Assembly (NCBI GenBank): GCA_030374805.1
Contig: JARGSG010000079.1
Span: 245,796-309,795, forward strand
Reading direction: 5' to 3'
Length of the DNA stretch: 64,000 nt
Source of the DNA: Gracilaria gracilis
Lineage: Eukaryota > Rhodophyta > Florideophyceae > Gracilariales > Gracilariaceae
Every line of letters starts with the position of its first letter. Positions within the stretch are counted from its first letter, which is position 1. Positions 11,525-23,533 of this stretch are shown piece after piece. Below the pieces are notes generated by a model. The model was given only the letters and a program-made list of their open reading frames with translations. It ran no database searches and had not been told where the DNA came from. The position numbers and the translations under genes were made by a program.

Positions 11525-12386
11525 CCTCCGTAGGGTAATTTCTAGGTATAATTTACTTTATTTTGTGCACGATCTTACAGTCCGATGGCCGACGCCATAG
11601 TATATGACTTGGTGATCTCGGGCCACACCGGTCAAGTAAACGCTAGCAAGCGAGTGTTCGGCTCTTACTCCGGAACCCATGGTACTCGGTACACTCCTCA
11701 CGGGGAGCCGACTCCTTGCGCAGGACTAGTTACCCACCTCGTGGAGCTCCCAGCACGTCCACCGTCAGTATGGTCTTTTAACCATGTGTGTTTTTCTATT
11801 CTTCGCCCGTATTGTACAGTTATCGCTCCCCCGCATACCGGTGTCGCCCTTTTTTGTCTTGTCCTAGCTTTGATCGTGGCCTCGCCAGTCGCGGTCTGTG
11901 TCACCACTACCGTGTGCCCCGTTCCACTTCTGTGACGTCATCACCGACTCCGTCGCCGTATAGATCCGACTTCTTGGTTTCTACACCTGTTCGCACGTCG
12001 AGACGGTGATTCCCGGTCTTACACCCGGCTAGCGTACTAATCACAGGTGGCTCCGTTCGCCGCGCTACTCTCTCTAGAGAAAGGCCCCGAACACCTTCGT
12101 GTTTCTTCTCCCTGCTAGGGTTTTGAACCACACGTCGGCAAGTTTGTGTAGTTGGTCGAATATGGCTTACTGTTGGACCATTGCACCAGTTTTCGGACTT
12201 AATTTTGCGACGCTCTCTTCAAAAATGTTTCAACAGCACTCGCTTCTATATTTCGTTGGAGGATTAGAGTTGAGTTGTCAGAAAATATATATCCAAGACA
12301 CCACAAAGACTTCTACGTCTACACACTTCGCTAAATGAAATAATTCCAGGGCTGTTTTTCCAGTAGGAATCAAAGAAAGACTCCAG
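11525..12386. other. Possible LTR/leader remnant; no gene
   Basis: Around 11790-11870 the plus strand has a T/C-rich stretch (CTTCGCCCGTATTGTACAG..) that resembles part of the leader at 60670-60720 of the retrotransposon near the right edge (CTTCGCCCTGTTGTACAG..). It may be a leftover LTR or leader of the chromovirus whose end lies at 7.3-9 kb, split by the minus-strand insertion. No complete LTR was found. Confidence 0.25.
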
Positions 12387-14266
12387 CTAGATATACTCAT
12401 CTAGCACTTCTCTCAGACGAGGTGTACTCAAGACGTATTGGTAGTATACAATGGCACACCGCACGATGTGCCGACAAGAGAAGCCCAATGACTCGGTCTT
12501 CTTGTCGTCACATCTCACAAGGAGCTCGCGCTCTCCACCTTCATCATTGTCTATTTCCTTCCGCGCAAAAAGCACTAGCAATGAAGCTGCTGGTGGCTTT
12601 GGGCGTGGAAATTCAAGTTTTCGGAGTAGTTGGAAGCCCCATGTGAGCTCAAAATATTCCACGAGTCCAATTTGCGCCCATTCTTCAACCGCGAACTCGA
12701 ATCAATTCACCTGTTCCCGTTCAGAAACATATGATCTTAAAACGGCGTATTTATATGCAGGTATCACGCCAATTTCCTGGAACTTCGTCAACGCGTAACT
12801 GGTATAATCAGATATAAGCCTGGCCAGGATTCCTGCGGGGATAGGGATTCAAAAGTTGCGAATAGATCTATACCGGGAGCTCATTGGCGACAATGCCCCT
12901 ATATGCGATTCATTGCGGGCCTCTCGTCGCTTCTAGGTATGTAACTTCATCTGTCTCGGTATCTCGCTGAAGGGGGCTTTTTTCGCCATGATTTAGGCAC
13001 GACAACCAGAATTCGACGCTTCCGTATATCCCGTCCCCTGAAACAGATACCGTTTTGGGACGGCACCAATTCGGAAGCAAGCAATTGAGGCCTGTGCACA
13101 TAAAGGTATGTGAACCACACTGTAAGCGTTTCTGTTAACCCGTGAAGTACTTTGGAATGAAGTTATATCGGCATACAATGAATACTGGGAGCGGATCCGA
13201 CCGGCGTAAGTTGAACAACTCCCTCGAAATTTCGTCGCACCAACTGACTTTTTCTATTTGAGAGCACCAAGCTGTGACGTTCTTCATTTGATTCTGATTG
13301 AGGTGCCACTCGTCCAGGATGATAAACGAATTCTCAAAGACCTGCTCCGTGACTGTAATGCAGGAAGAGCTCTGATCAATAGATGTAAGAGCTGGGGATA
13401 TGAAAATCATGGACTTAAATTGTGTTAGGATCTGTAAAAAATCGGCTTCTGTCTCGCCACTGGTAAACCCCATGAAGAACGTTATGTAAAGCCATCGTTC
13501 CCCCTTTCGTTGATTGTTATAAGCGGTAATCCATAGCTGTTCGCGACTGCATTGCAATCGATAGACACACCGGACACAAAAATAAATGCTTTGTAGTCCT
13601 GAGTCCAGTCTGCGAAGGCCCATCCAACTGAAGTCATTCGACCCTTGACGTGAAGACTATTTAGTACCTATTCCCTACATCTTGCTTCTTTAATGCAACT
13701 AGTTCTTTGAACAGCTTGGTGCATTCCAAGTCCTTCGGATTGCTAAAAGAACGTCCATACCCCAACACCTACCGCACCGACTTCGGGTTTATCACAATGC
13801 AATGTTTGTCCTCCAGATAGCGTATCGTATCTGAGAGAGACATATGCAAATCGTTTGTCATATGCATAGCCTCTCTACGCGGCTTCGGTGGGAGGTGCCT
13901 GACTCCGGCTCTGCTGGACATGGGGGGATGATTGCGTCTCGCTTCCCGGAAATCGCCGACATGTGATCTCCCTTCCTTTTCCTTCTCCGGCGTTAGTGTC
14001 TTGATAGTTAAAGAAAACCAGCATATATCCTTTCCATCCCGCTTCTTGCATTTTAATATACACTTCTGAAGCACACGCTTGTCCCCCGCTTTCCCAACGT
14101 CGCGCTGTGCCTCCTTGCTTCCAAGAAATATGGAAGTCCTACAACGTACATTGTAGCCCAAACTCTCAGCTATAAGGCGAACTTCCCTGACTATGTCTCC
14201 ACAGGGAGCATTGAGAGGCAAGCTCCCGAAGTAGGCAATAACAGCTGCTTCAAAGAACTCGTTCAC
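12387..14266 (-). pseudogene. Decayed Mutator-like (MULE) transposase
   Basis: In order on the minus strand: a FAR1-like N-terminal region (14266-13769, with KCILKCKKRD, a Trp-Phe core and RRNHPP); the MULE catalytic domain in broken frames near 13623-13135; and a SWIM-like zinc-finger remnant (12662-12387, FSCRHIVRCA). The catalytic part shows an IDCNAVANSYGLPLI-type first-Asp motif near 13557, then ITFFMGFTSGETEADFLQIL, then FIILDEWHLNQNQMKN. The domain order and motifs fit a MULE, which moves by cut and paste. Frameshifts and stops between every block make it inactive. Confidence 0.7.
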
Positions 14267-14326
14267 ATCTGGACTTGATGCAATTCCATCATCAGGCCGA
14301 TCTTCTTCAATGCATGCAGTCCTACG

Positions 14327-15503
14327 CTACTCACTCAATTCCGAAGAACAATTTATGAGAGCCTCTGGCAGTACCTCTCCGCCCAAGACATGAACAAGCT
14401 CAGTAGAAAATTTTTCACTATCGTCAAGAAATAAAATGCGTTCAATTAGTTTAGAAGCAGTCTTCCATCTCTGTGTCCCTCTTGTTCCCCCTTTCACCTC
14501 CGCTTCTCCTTCCGATAGAGCACAGTCAACGTGTTGTAGCTCCGCAGAACTGAACTGCGGCGATCGATCCCCAGTTTCCTCCACATTCCCTCTGCTCTCG
14601 TGGGACTCTGGTTGTGTAACTAAAGAGCTGTCATTGATCTCAGGATCAACGCACGTGACGTCGTTACTGCTTTTCAATTTCACGTCACGGACGTTGGCCA
14701 CTGAGAAATGAGTCATATCATCTATGCGACGGGAGCCACGTCCACTTCCACCTTCATGTACTTCTCCCCGTCGCTTCCCCAATTGGCACTGCCCACAGTG
14801 GAGACAACCTGCGACTCTAGTTGATGAACCATTTTTGTCGGTGGAGAGCGTAGTATTCCGAATGAATGTTCCCAGGGCTGTACTATATTGCTTTGGGTAG
14901 GTACTGGCAGTAGAGACACGGCGTAAGTGTCATGTGTAGAACTAGAGAAAGGAGGTATTACATTTTCTTGCACAGATACTTCACCAGGAGAAAGAAATAT
15001 ATATATCCTCCTGTACTCTTTCTAACATGTAACGCGGATGCAGAGAGATCAGGGAAGCACTTTTGGTAGAGGTAGTCCCAACAAGTTTTCTCCTTTCCCT
15101 GCTCCTTACCCTCCCACGTGCGAAAACGACTTTGAATTGTCCTTCGGAGAGACTGGTAGCGCTTCTGAATGTACGAGTCCGAAACCTGATCAGGAGCGTG
15201 GGTGTGATTCAAATTAACACGAAACGTCCAGTAAGAATTCATGCTCGACAAATACATTATAATATTCGATGTGCATGAGCTGGCGAACTTGCTGTGTCTC
15301 TGGCACCTGAACCGACCATTAATAAGACGTTCATTCCCCATGTTTTCCAGTTTTACATATCTAAAGTGATGGATTCCGTACAGGAAGCTCTTTGCGCGGG
15401 CAATGAATTCCATGAGAGCTATAATATCGAAGACCTCTCCCTCAAGATGGGCTCCTTCGCGGTCTGAAATTGGCTGGAGAAGTTCAAAACTACTCATGTC
15501 CAT
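14327..15503 (-). pseudogene. WRKY-GCM1/FAR1-type DNA-binding domain remnant, probably transposon-derived
   Basis: The 15503-14958 ORF holds a zinc-binding pattern like that of WRKY-GCM1/FAR1 domains (FRCQRHSKFASSCTS, then YWTFRVNLNHTHAP, i.e. Cys..Cys then His-x-His). A low-complexity acidic ORF (14782-14327) follows on the same strand. It lies directly upstream of the MULE catalytic remnant, so it may be the N-terminal DNA-binding part of that element or a second MULE. The 16137-15667 minus ORF further upstream has no recognisable motif. Confidence 0.45.
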
Positions 15504-18138
15504 GAGGCTCCCAGATTGTTTTATTTGGATTCGATATGTTGAGATACATCTGCTAAGAGGTTATCCAACAATTCTTTTACAGCCATGGAGCTGTCTAAAA
15601 ATCGAATCTTGCGTTCGGAGTAACGGGTCGGCATAGATGAAATATTTGCATTCAAACTTTCTACCCTCATCCTACGAGCTGTACTGACTGATAGCCGCGG
15701 AATGGTCTGGTTATTTCCGAGAACATCCTCATCATTCTCACACTCCTCTGTCGCGCCGGTACTGCACCACCGTTGCCTGAACTTCTCTTTTCACTAGGGT
15801 CAAATCCAGCTGTAATATTGTCCTGGATACCCATTAGCACCGTCTCCTCACTAGATCCCGGTACAGATTTCTTGCTCCCTCCATCACAATCCGCTGCTCT
15901 AGTATCTCGTGCCGATAAAGCGCTCTGGATGGCCTTGTCATTCTCTAACTTGAAATCTGAACGCTTCAGAATGGGTTGTTGGAGGGTTTTCAAGCGATTC
16001 TGCCCCTCTGCGCGAATTCGTGAGTAGTCCTCTCGATGATGAACCCTGTACCTAGAATCCATAGTTTCTGTGACTTTCTCCTTCTTAAAGAATTGAGATG
16101 CCAGTAGGATCTGCAGAACACGGCTCCGAATGGCCATTCAGCGGTAGCTTTCGGAGAAGTCCCGATTGTATCCAAACTTGGAAGTCTTTCTTGTAGCAAA
16201 GCATTTGTCCGTCACGAACTCGGTACCAATTGCGATAACACAACAGCCGCAGCTAAAGGCATCCGCCTGCTGTTTGTATCCTTGATTATCACGCATATAG
16301 TTTCTTTTCGATACTTCAACCGAACGATTTCCACCGACGACAGTAACCTCGAAAGTCTCCTTGAAGAATTACAGAACAACTGTTGAACACTTCCACCTTA
16401 AATTATTTCCAAAGTACACCGTAGGGTGGTCTCTTCGCGCACGTTTTACACCAATAAAGCGCTTACCAACTAGAACACCCCAGTGCTCTTAATCCAAATT
16501 CAACGGCACCCATACAGTATGTATATCGCTACTATCACCCCCCAAGTTCCTTAGAAATGACGTTCGAAGTCTCTAAATGAAAACGTAGTGCTCGGAAGGA
16601 GCATCTTTAACTCTGTTTGCATACATACAAGGATTAGTTCCTGTTTCACAAGTACATATAAACACTCTTTAGACTGGAATCATGTACATCAAAGCTGCTG
16701 TTATCAGGTCAGTACATAGCCGCAATCCTGGTTGGGAGCTATGGACAAAAGAAACGCGCGATCGCCTAAGAACTTCATCACGACAAACTTTATAGGTTTG
16801 ATTGTGAACAATTAAAATTCGTTTCTTTGCATCGGTGAGGATAAATTGGCTCTTATCGGCAAGATTATAATGATACCTGCGACAAAGACTAGGTGCGAGT
16901 TTATTTGAGTTATTTGACAAAAAGTAATCGAGAGATAGTTTATCGTTTTCTTCTAAAGAGACGTTGAAGAGTAAAGAGTGTTGTTAGAGAAGAAGAAAAG
17001 CGATACAGAATGAAATTGAAGTTTCCAAATACCTGAAGTGCCCATGTTGTTACGTGGTTTTTTATTAATTGGTTACCACAATTTTGGTAGTGGTATATAC
17101 AAAATATAAGAAGTCTAGAGACGGGACGCATTGAATGTCAAAAACGCCTTTGCAAGAAGCAAAAATTCGGAAAGCGATTGGATGAATCCTCTGGAAAAGG
17201 TAGCGGTGGCGACATCGTTGTAAGATCCGATCCGTACATTGTTTACAATTAATTGTCATTGTGTTTACTTTTATAGCAATAATTGGTGGGAAGGACCATA
17301 GAGGTTGCGCTTAGAGTATGTATTGGACGAGAGAGGCAATACGAAGGTGTGATTGGGGGAGAGAGGATCAGGTCAAACGGTGCTATTTTGATGGGTACTG
17401 GAGGTTGCGCCTAGCTCTCTCATTGGTGAACTCTTCCACGTCGGCGACGCCGTATGTTTTCGGCCGGGGCCCGCAGTGATGCCACCCAACCAACCCCCCT
17501 TGACTCTATTTATGTGAGTGGAAGACGCTACCTCGACTTTACTTGGATCTTGCTTGGCAAGCACTTATGTACTGTTTCGTCACTGTAAGGTTTATGTCTA
17601 CAACGAACGAAAGTGATTTTATTTAGAGATTATCATAAGCTACCAAAAGATGAGTCATTTTTGAAGAATTAAAAACTTTTCTTGGAAGAAGTGCTTTATA
17701 TCCCTTCAAAGTACCGCTAAACACTCTTGTACACCTCTGTTACAAGTCATTATGTTCACATTTGACCTTTGTAGTCCAAATGGATCCATAATGGCCACCC
17801 AGAGAGATCAGTTCGTTATCCTTCAGGAACCACAGGATGCACCAAACATGGGTCACACGCGGCGTGGTCATGCTTCAAAAACCTACAAAAAATGATGTGT
17901 AACCTGAGTATCCGAGACGCCAAAACTCGCTCTTAATCTTGCAGTCTGCCTTCGAGCAGATCGGCTGGCTTGGAGAATTAAGGCGCGTTGAGGGCGACAA
18001 GCAAGCTAAGTCTGATGCGCCTGCTTGTCGCGCTCAGCTTGAGCCCGCAGACGCTGACGTTCGGCTTGCTAACGCTGCTTCTCAAGACTTCTTTCCTCCG
18101 CCTCCGCTGCCCTTCTTTCCTTGTCTTTCTCTGCCTGC
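15504..18138. other. Long gene-free stretch
   Basis: ORFs here are short and unrecognised, and the DNA is increasingly AT-rich between 16.3 and 17.9 kb. The 17940-18138 segment, read on the minus strand, is rich in Glu/Arg/Lys/Ala codons. It may be the charged C-terminal tail of the pogo-like relic that follows. Confidence 0.35.
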
Positions 18139-19599
18139 TCACGATTGTCGCTCGCGTTCCCTCAACTCCGTAAGTATTCTTTCTTCAGTGAGCAGTAATC
18201 CGCTCGTCATGTTCAATGTTTCATTGACCAACACCTTCACATCACTGCGTAACAGGTTACAAGAGGACGTAAAAGATGCTACAAGTTCGTGGTAATTCAA
18301 GAAGGTTGCAGCCTGTGTCTCGGCACCTTCCCGATTGTTTATAACCGCCTGTTTGATCACACTGGGGTCTACAGTTCTCTTCGTAAAATTCTATAACCCG
18401 CAGGCAGCGAATCCACTCATGATGTTCTGAAAAGTACCAGCGCGGTTGTAGGCGATATTGAGGAGCTCATAGACAGTATAAATGTCTTTTTTGGCGTCCT
18501 CTTTCACCAGAATTGTTCGGCGGTTAAGGTCATTACAAAACGCGCTTTTGTATGGGGAAAATACCGAAAAGTCAAATGGGTTCTTGCGGTGGCTTGTGTG
18601 AGCTAGAAGACCGATCACTACAATTCGATTCTCCTTGAAAAGCTGCAATATCATGAACTAATAGTACGCGCCATAGCCATCAGGCGCAAGCAGAATGATA
18701 CGGTACCTTTCACGAAGGCGGCTTGTCTCTTGAACGAACATCTGTCCCCACCTTTAAAACATGTCGCTGTCTACCCCCGCGGTTTCTCGATAGGAAAAAT
18801 ACGACGTTGGTGGTAGAAACGTGGAAGGAGTTCTAATTTTTCCATCAATACGTTGCCGATATTCTGCCTGCTTGCCTGGAAGGACGGTTAATGGGCTCCA
18901 AGCACGACCATCAGCGCTGACAACCGGCATGATTGTCACATGTAGGGCATTGGATGACTACTTCAGTTCAACAGAATTGCTGCTACCCCGTGCGTCGAAA
19001 AATGGCTTTGGCTCTTGAGCGTGATGCTTTAAGTGTCAAGAAGCCACTTTCATCAAGGTTGATGATATGTTCGGGCGAAATTATTTGCTACTCTTCGTAC
19101 ACTTGCGTCAAACGAGCTAAGTGTTTTGCCAAATTTGTAGGAGACATTGCAATTTGCCTTTTTTTCTCCAGATTTGTTCTTCGTTTCAATGTTATTTCGA
19201 GATGGCGCCCCAAAAACGTAGAAAATAAACAATGGCCTTGCCTTTCGTTGTGAAATAGAAGTTTTGATCTACGTTGTAGTCGAAACAATTTGACGTAGTA
19301 AAGCATCAAATATTTGAAGAATTTCTCGATAGTGAGGTCGCTTTGTGAGAAAAATACAAAAAGCTGTTCTCAAACACATCTTCTTTCGCCGGTGAGAACA
19401 GTGTTTGTCTTTCTTGTTTGCCGCATGGCGCCGTGTTTGATGGTTTGCAATAAATTTGCTCTAACAAATAGTAGGGAACATTATGCTCTTTTGCGCATTT
19501 AGTTACTGAGATTGTGGTGGTTCGAAGGCTCAATAGGGCAGCAGCGAGATGTTGGTTAAAGACGCCTTGTTTGGGAGCAATCACATGTTTGCGGGGCAT
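18139..19599 (-). pseudogene. Second decayed pogo/Tigger-like transposase
   Basis: The order on the minus strand matches the relic at 2083-3826. The N-terminal piece (19599-19306) begins MPRKHVIAPKQGVFNQHLAAAL and has a helix-turn-helix-like segment (TTISVTKCAKEHNVPYYLLEQ). A middle piece (18939-18754) has VVSADGRAWSPLTVLPGK, and the 18654-18391 piece has RIVVIGLLAHTSHRKNPFDFSVFSPYKSAF, the region of the last catalytic acid. A charged C-terminal piece (18360-18139) completes it. Stops and frameshifts separate all four, so it is dead. The PFDFSVFSP motif differs from PLDVAVFPP at 2.7 kb, which suggests a different subfamily. Confidence 0.65.
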
Positions 19600-20396
19600 G
19601 AGGGCTACTCACAAGTTGGGTGAGCAAAGAAGTTATAGTCATGAGATGCAAACGTATTTGAAGACGAACCAGATGGCTTGCGAAGATGAGATAACGCCTA
19701 TGTATTGAAGAATGCTTGACAAAACCGATGGTGCCATCAGAATTTAATGTTTATAAGCCGTTCTTGAGCTAGAGTAGTTTTGAGATCTGATGGTCATCGA
19801 GGCGTGGGGATTGATGGAAATTTTTAGTGCTAAAGCGGCCCACTTTGGTCTACTGACCAATGTTTGGTGCACCCGATGATACAGCGCAAAAGAAAGAACC
19901 AAGCAGATGTTGAGAAAAATCCTCCAGCACAATATTTCACGATGTAGAGTTACCTGTAGAACAAGATACACGTGGGCCTGAGTGTTTCAATAATACGTTG
20001 CAAATTGCAATCCACACTCTCTTAAAGTTTATGTCTATCCTACTAGACATTAGCAAACTGACACTTGGCGAACTTGAGACCAATGGCTATACTGTCATAC
20101 AGTGTTCTACCCAATCATACTGACAGCTCATGTCTATTGAGATAGACGTAAGCATCCCGTCTCAAAAGGGTTACCAAGGATAGCAACGCTAACGTTCCTA
20201 ACGCTAACCCTTGCCCAAACAAATGTGAAGATGTCTCTCTACTGTCATGGGGATGGTGCAAAGTTTGATCCCTGTCCGCACTTTGCCACTACCGCCCGTC
20301 ATCTTGTTCCGTCGCAACGACGGCTCTCACTCTGTGGTTGAGGGATAGAAAACTTCGCCTCAACGGCGAAGCAATCGAAAGGATTTCGTCGTTGTT
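19600..20396. other. Intergenic; 5' flank of the kinase gene
   Basis: No coding sequence is recognised. From about 20170 onward the DNA is nearly the same as 23340-23533, so this is the upstream flank shared by the two duplicated kinase genes. It contains TACCAAGGATA at 20172-20182, one base from the recurring TACCAAGGGTA motif. Confidence 0.4.
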
Positions 20397-21941
20397 ATGG
20401 GAGACCTTTCCAAGGTTTTAACCGAGAAAGAGGAAGAACGAAATCGCTACGTCATCCTTCTTCCGTCGCATGACAGAACACAAGCACTTGTGGAGGTGCA
20501 ACCGGACTCGTCTGTTCGGCTGCCAACGTTACCAACATGTCCTTATTCTTATCGCAGATGCTTTGTGAAGAAGGTAGAAGACTGGATTGAATCATTCGTA
20601 GGCGTTAAAGTGAGATTTGTGCGTGACTTATGGGCATCATGCGATGGAGAACAACATACGCTGTGGGGAGAAACATATGACTCCATTGCGGTGTTGCTAG
20701 TGGAATGGGCTGAAGCTCAGAAAAGTGTTGAGTGTGAAAAGGCGACTAAATGGATGGGTATGAAGGAATTGATGAGAGCAAACTGGGTTGGGACGGAAAA
20801 GGCACTTGGTTTAGATATGAAGAATGTAGTGTTGAACAATATGGAGGAGATCAACAGAGAAATAAGCGTAAGAGTGTCCCCTTGGCGTCGTATGGGATGG
20901 TTCACAAAGATGATAAGATGGATGAAGGAGGTGAGCAAATGTGATACTGACGAGAATGAGCTTTATCGTAGTCTTGTGAAGATGGTTGACCATCAACGTT
21001 CTGTTGTGTGGCTTTGTCACTTGGATTTGTCGAAATCGAAACATTCGACTGTTTGCAGAGGAGGAAAAGAAGTGGTTTATATAAAGGCGGGGGTGCCGGT
21101 GTTAGAGGAATGCCGGAGAACAGCTACGATTTCAAGATTTCTGGCGAGATCGAGCATTATACCTGAGGTCATTGCATTTAACGAGGAGGAGAATGTTTTC
21201 ATGCAGCGAAATGGGGGCGAACTTCTGGGGGAAGAAGACGAAGTGTTGGATGTAAAGGCTCTAGTGAGCACAGTTGTGTTGATGCAAATGATATCGACGG
21301 CATATATTAATGAACTGAAGGCGGGTGGACTGAAGGTTCGAGATAGCAAATGGCTTTCGTCTAACATTCACCGACTGTTTTACCATGATGGCCTGGAGAA
21401 AGCGGTGCAAGGCAGCGAGGAGCACAGTGAGATACTTCAGGACATTCGAAGCCGAGAAGAGGAGATGAAGGAGATATGCCAAGAGATCTCGAGTTGTGGT
21501 ATCCCGAATATGTTAGTGCATGGAGACATTTACGCATCCAACGTTGGAAATCGCCAAACTGTGGGTGAACCTCCTACATATCCTCTTTTCGATTGGGGCC
21601 TTTCGCACATCGGACATCCGTTCATCGACATAGAATACGTCACAAACCTTATTTCAGCTATGAAGGAACGGTGCAACGAAGAATTTACGCTGGAGCATTG
21701 GTGTCCTTGGACGAAGGTGGTGAGTGAGGAGGACTTTTTTAAGCTGATGTCACTAGTGCCACTATTGAACCATGCTGTTAATGTGGATATGTTTGAGAGG
21801 GAATATGAGTCCCTTGGTGTAGAACGGGACGATTTTGTGATCGATGTCAGAGTTACTATTGAATGCATTCAAGATTGCTTGGATAAGTTCAAGATGAGTA
21901 AGGCTTCGTCGAGTCCCATAGATAGAGCAAGCCGAGGATAG
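20397..21941 (+). CDS. APH-fold phosphotransferase (aminoglycoside phosphotransferase/choline-kinase type), copy 1
   Basis: A 514-aa protein with a small-molecule-kinase fold in its C-terminal two thirds. N-lobe: VVYIKAGVPVLEECRR places the ATP-binding Lys at about K230 with a following Glu. C-lobe: the Brenner-type loop LVHGDIYASN (H375, D377, N382) and the metal-binding FDWG (D399), followed by GHPFIDIEYV. The N-terminal about 200 residues end in SPWRRMGWFTKMIRWMKEV, which resembles the 'PWxRPGWF' linker of long bacterial APH-family proteins of similar length. All catalytic residues are present, so activity is plausible; the substrate (aminoglycoside, amino alcohol, sugar or other) cannot be read from sequence. 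No signal peptide or TM segment is evident, so a cytosolic location is likely. No intron is needed. A near-identical copy follows at 23534. Bacterial origin by transfer is an inference. Confidence 0.8.
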   Translation: MGDLSKVLTEKEEERNRYVILLPSHDRTQALVEVQPDSSVRLPTLPTCPYSYRRCFVKKVEDWIESFVGVKVRFVRDLWASCDGEQHTLWGETYDSIAVLLVEWAEAQKSVECEKATKWMGMKELMRANWVGTEKALGLDMKNVVLNNMEEINREISVRVSPWRRMGWFTKMIRWMKEVSKCDTDENELYRSLVKMVDHQRSVVWLCHLDLSKSKHSTVCRGGKEVVYIKAGVPVLEECRRTATISRFLARSSIIPEVIAFNEEENVFMQRNGGELLGEEDEVLDVKALVSTVVLMQMISTAYINELKAGGLKVRDSKWLSSNIHRLFYHDGLEKAVQGSEEHSEILQDIRSREEEMKEICQEISSCGIPNMLVHGDIYASNVGNRQTVGEPPTYPLFDWGLSHIGHPFIDIEYVTNLISAMKERCNEEFTLEHWCPWTKVVSEEDFFKLMSLVPLLNHAVNVDMFEREYESLGVERDDFVIDVRVTIECIQDCLDKFKMSKASSSPIDRASRG

Positions 21942-23533
21942 GATAGTGCTGTGTTCCGTGGCTATTGCAACCCGTGAGCTCACCACTTTGCTGTATGATT
22001 TACCTGCGATGTACCTTGGCATCCTTGTACGATACTGTTGGGAATTCTTGTATCAAAGCGATGAATGTCGCAAAATCTACCTAAACCCTTGACCCGTCCA
22101 CCTCGACTGTCCGATGTGGGGTAAGGAGTGTTGGCATTGTGTCAGTTGGAACAGAAACGAGCAGCCGTCAAGCATACGGGCGATTGGCGCCCTAAGATAC
22201 TGAAAACTAGGTCTCGAGCTTCCAGAGCCGAACTGGAGACCAACTGCCCAATACACAAAGCGAACAAAAGAAGTGCGACCGACGTAGGGCCCAAACTTGC
22301 GGAAAAGGACACACTGCGTCATCCTGCTGAGAATAAACGAGCGATGTACGTGCACTCGATGGAACACTCGTTGGACGAAGTCCTCCAATCCATGATGCAC
22401 ACTGTTGGTACTCATGAACGGCGATGCACTGCGTTGCGGCGGCGCTCTCGTCGTCGTCGCTGTGCATGGAGTGGGGCGCGTTTTTGACGTGCGCGTTCGT
22501 TCCCGCTGCACGGCCGCGTTGGCCCTCTCGGTGGTGCTGCTTGTGCGCACTGCCGTCACTTCACCGTTACTTCACCGCCGTTGTCCAGGCAGGTGCTCGT
22601 GGGAAACAACCATGCTGTTGCGTCGTCGTGAATACGCACTGCATCTCGGTACATGGTGTGGCTTGCCTTCGCATCAGCCCCGGTTACGAAGCTCAATCCA
22701 TTTGTCGTTCTAGTTGCTTCGTTTCCGTCGTGAGCGTCCGTGCGGCCATCTGCATCACCTGAACCTTTGTATAGTACCAATTCGTCGCCACAATCACAAT
22801 CCGCCTCAATGTTACCAATGGTACCCAAAGGTATAATCAGTGCAAATACACCTTTCCTACCTTTGTACCGCACGTTTGTTCGTTTTGATCGGGGGGTACA
22901 AGCCTCGGTGCCTCCTTAAGTGCTCTCTTTGCTGCCTTTGCGTCTCTGTTTTCCCGAAAACACGCCCCCATCCATGCTTTTTCTTCTCTATTGCTTGCGC
23001 TTGTTTGTTGCCACAGGACTCTTTTGGTAGGAGTGAAGAAATAGGAGAAAAACGTTAGCCCTCTTACCCTGGATACTATGAGAGGGAGAGAAGCGCGCCA
23101 TAATCGATGTTTCAATTCTGGGACAATTGGCTCTAGTAGATACCTTTGGAGATACGTATTGAGTGAAGTGGAGCTGGCAATCGACCCCCTTCGTTTGTTC
23201 AGATCGCTATGAGTAAATCTAGTACGGGCGCAGTGAGTGGTGCAGTGAGTGGTGCAGTGAGTGGTGCAGTGAGTGGCGCAGTGAGTGGTGCCGGGTAGCT
23301 CTATAAAGACGCTCTGTAATAATAATCTTGGTAAAGTTTACGGTTACCAAGGGTAATAAACGTGGAGATGTCTCTCTCCTGTCATAGGGATGGTGCAAAG
23401 TTTGATCCCTGTCCGCACTTTGCAGCTACCGCCTGTCATCTTGTTCCGTCGCAACGACGGCTCTCACTCTGTGGTTGAGGGATAGAAAACTTCGCCTCAA
23501 CGGCAAAGCAATCGAAAGGATTTCGTCATTGTT
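21942..23533. other. Intergenic between duplicated kinases
   Basis: The first 110 bases and the last 200 are the shared flanks of the duplication. The middle (about 22080-22870) has opposed GC-rich ORFs of 80-160 codons with no recognisable domain. TACCAATGGTA at 22813-22823 fits the TACC-N3-GGTA pattern, and an exact TACCAAGGGTA lies at 23345-23355. Confidence 0.4.
23230..23289 (+). repeat. 12-bp minisatellite, five units
   Basis: Five contiguous copies of GCAGTGAGTGGT, the fourth with one T-to-C change. It lies about 250 bp upstream of the second kinase gene and is absent before the first copy. Confidence 0.95.

Noticed and set aside
22077..22873. Opposed GC-rich ORFs between the kinase copies
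   Set aside because: No motifs, they overlap on both strands, and they are absent from the duplicated unit.
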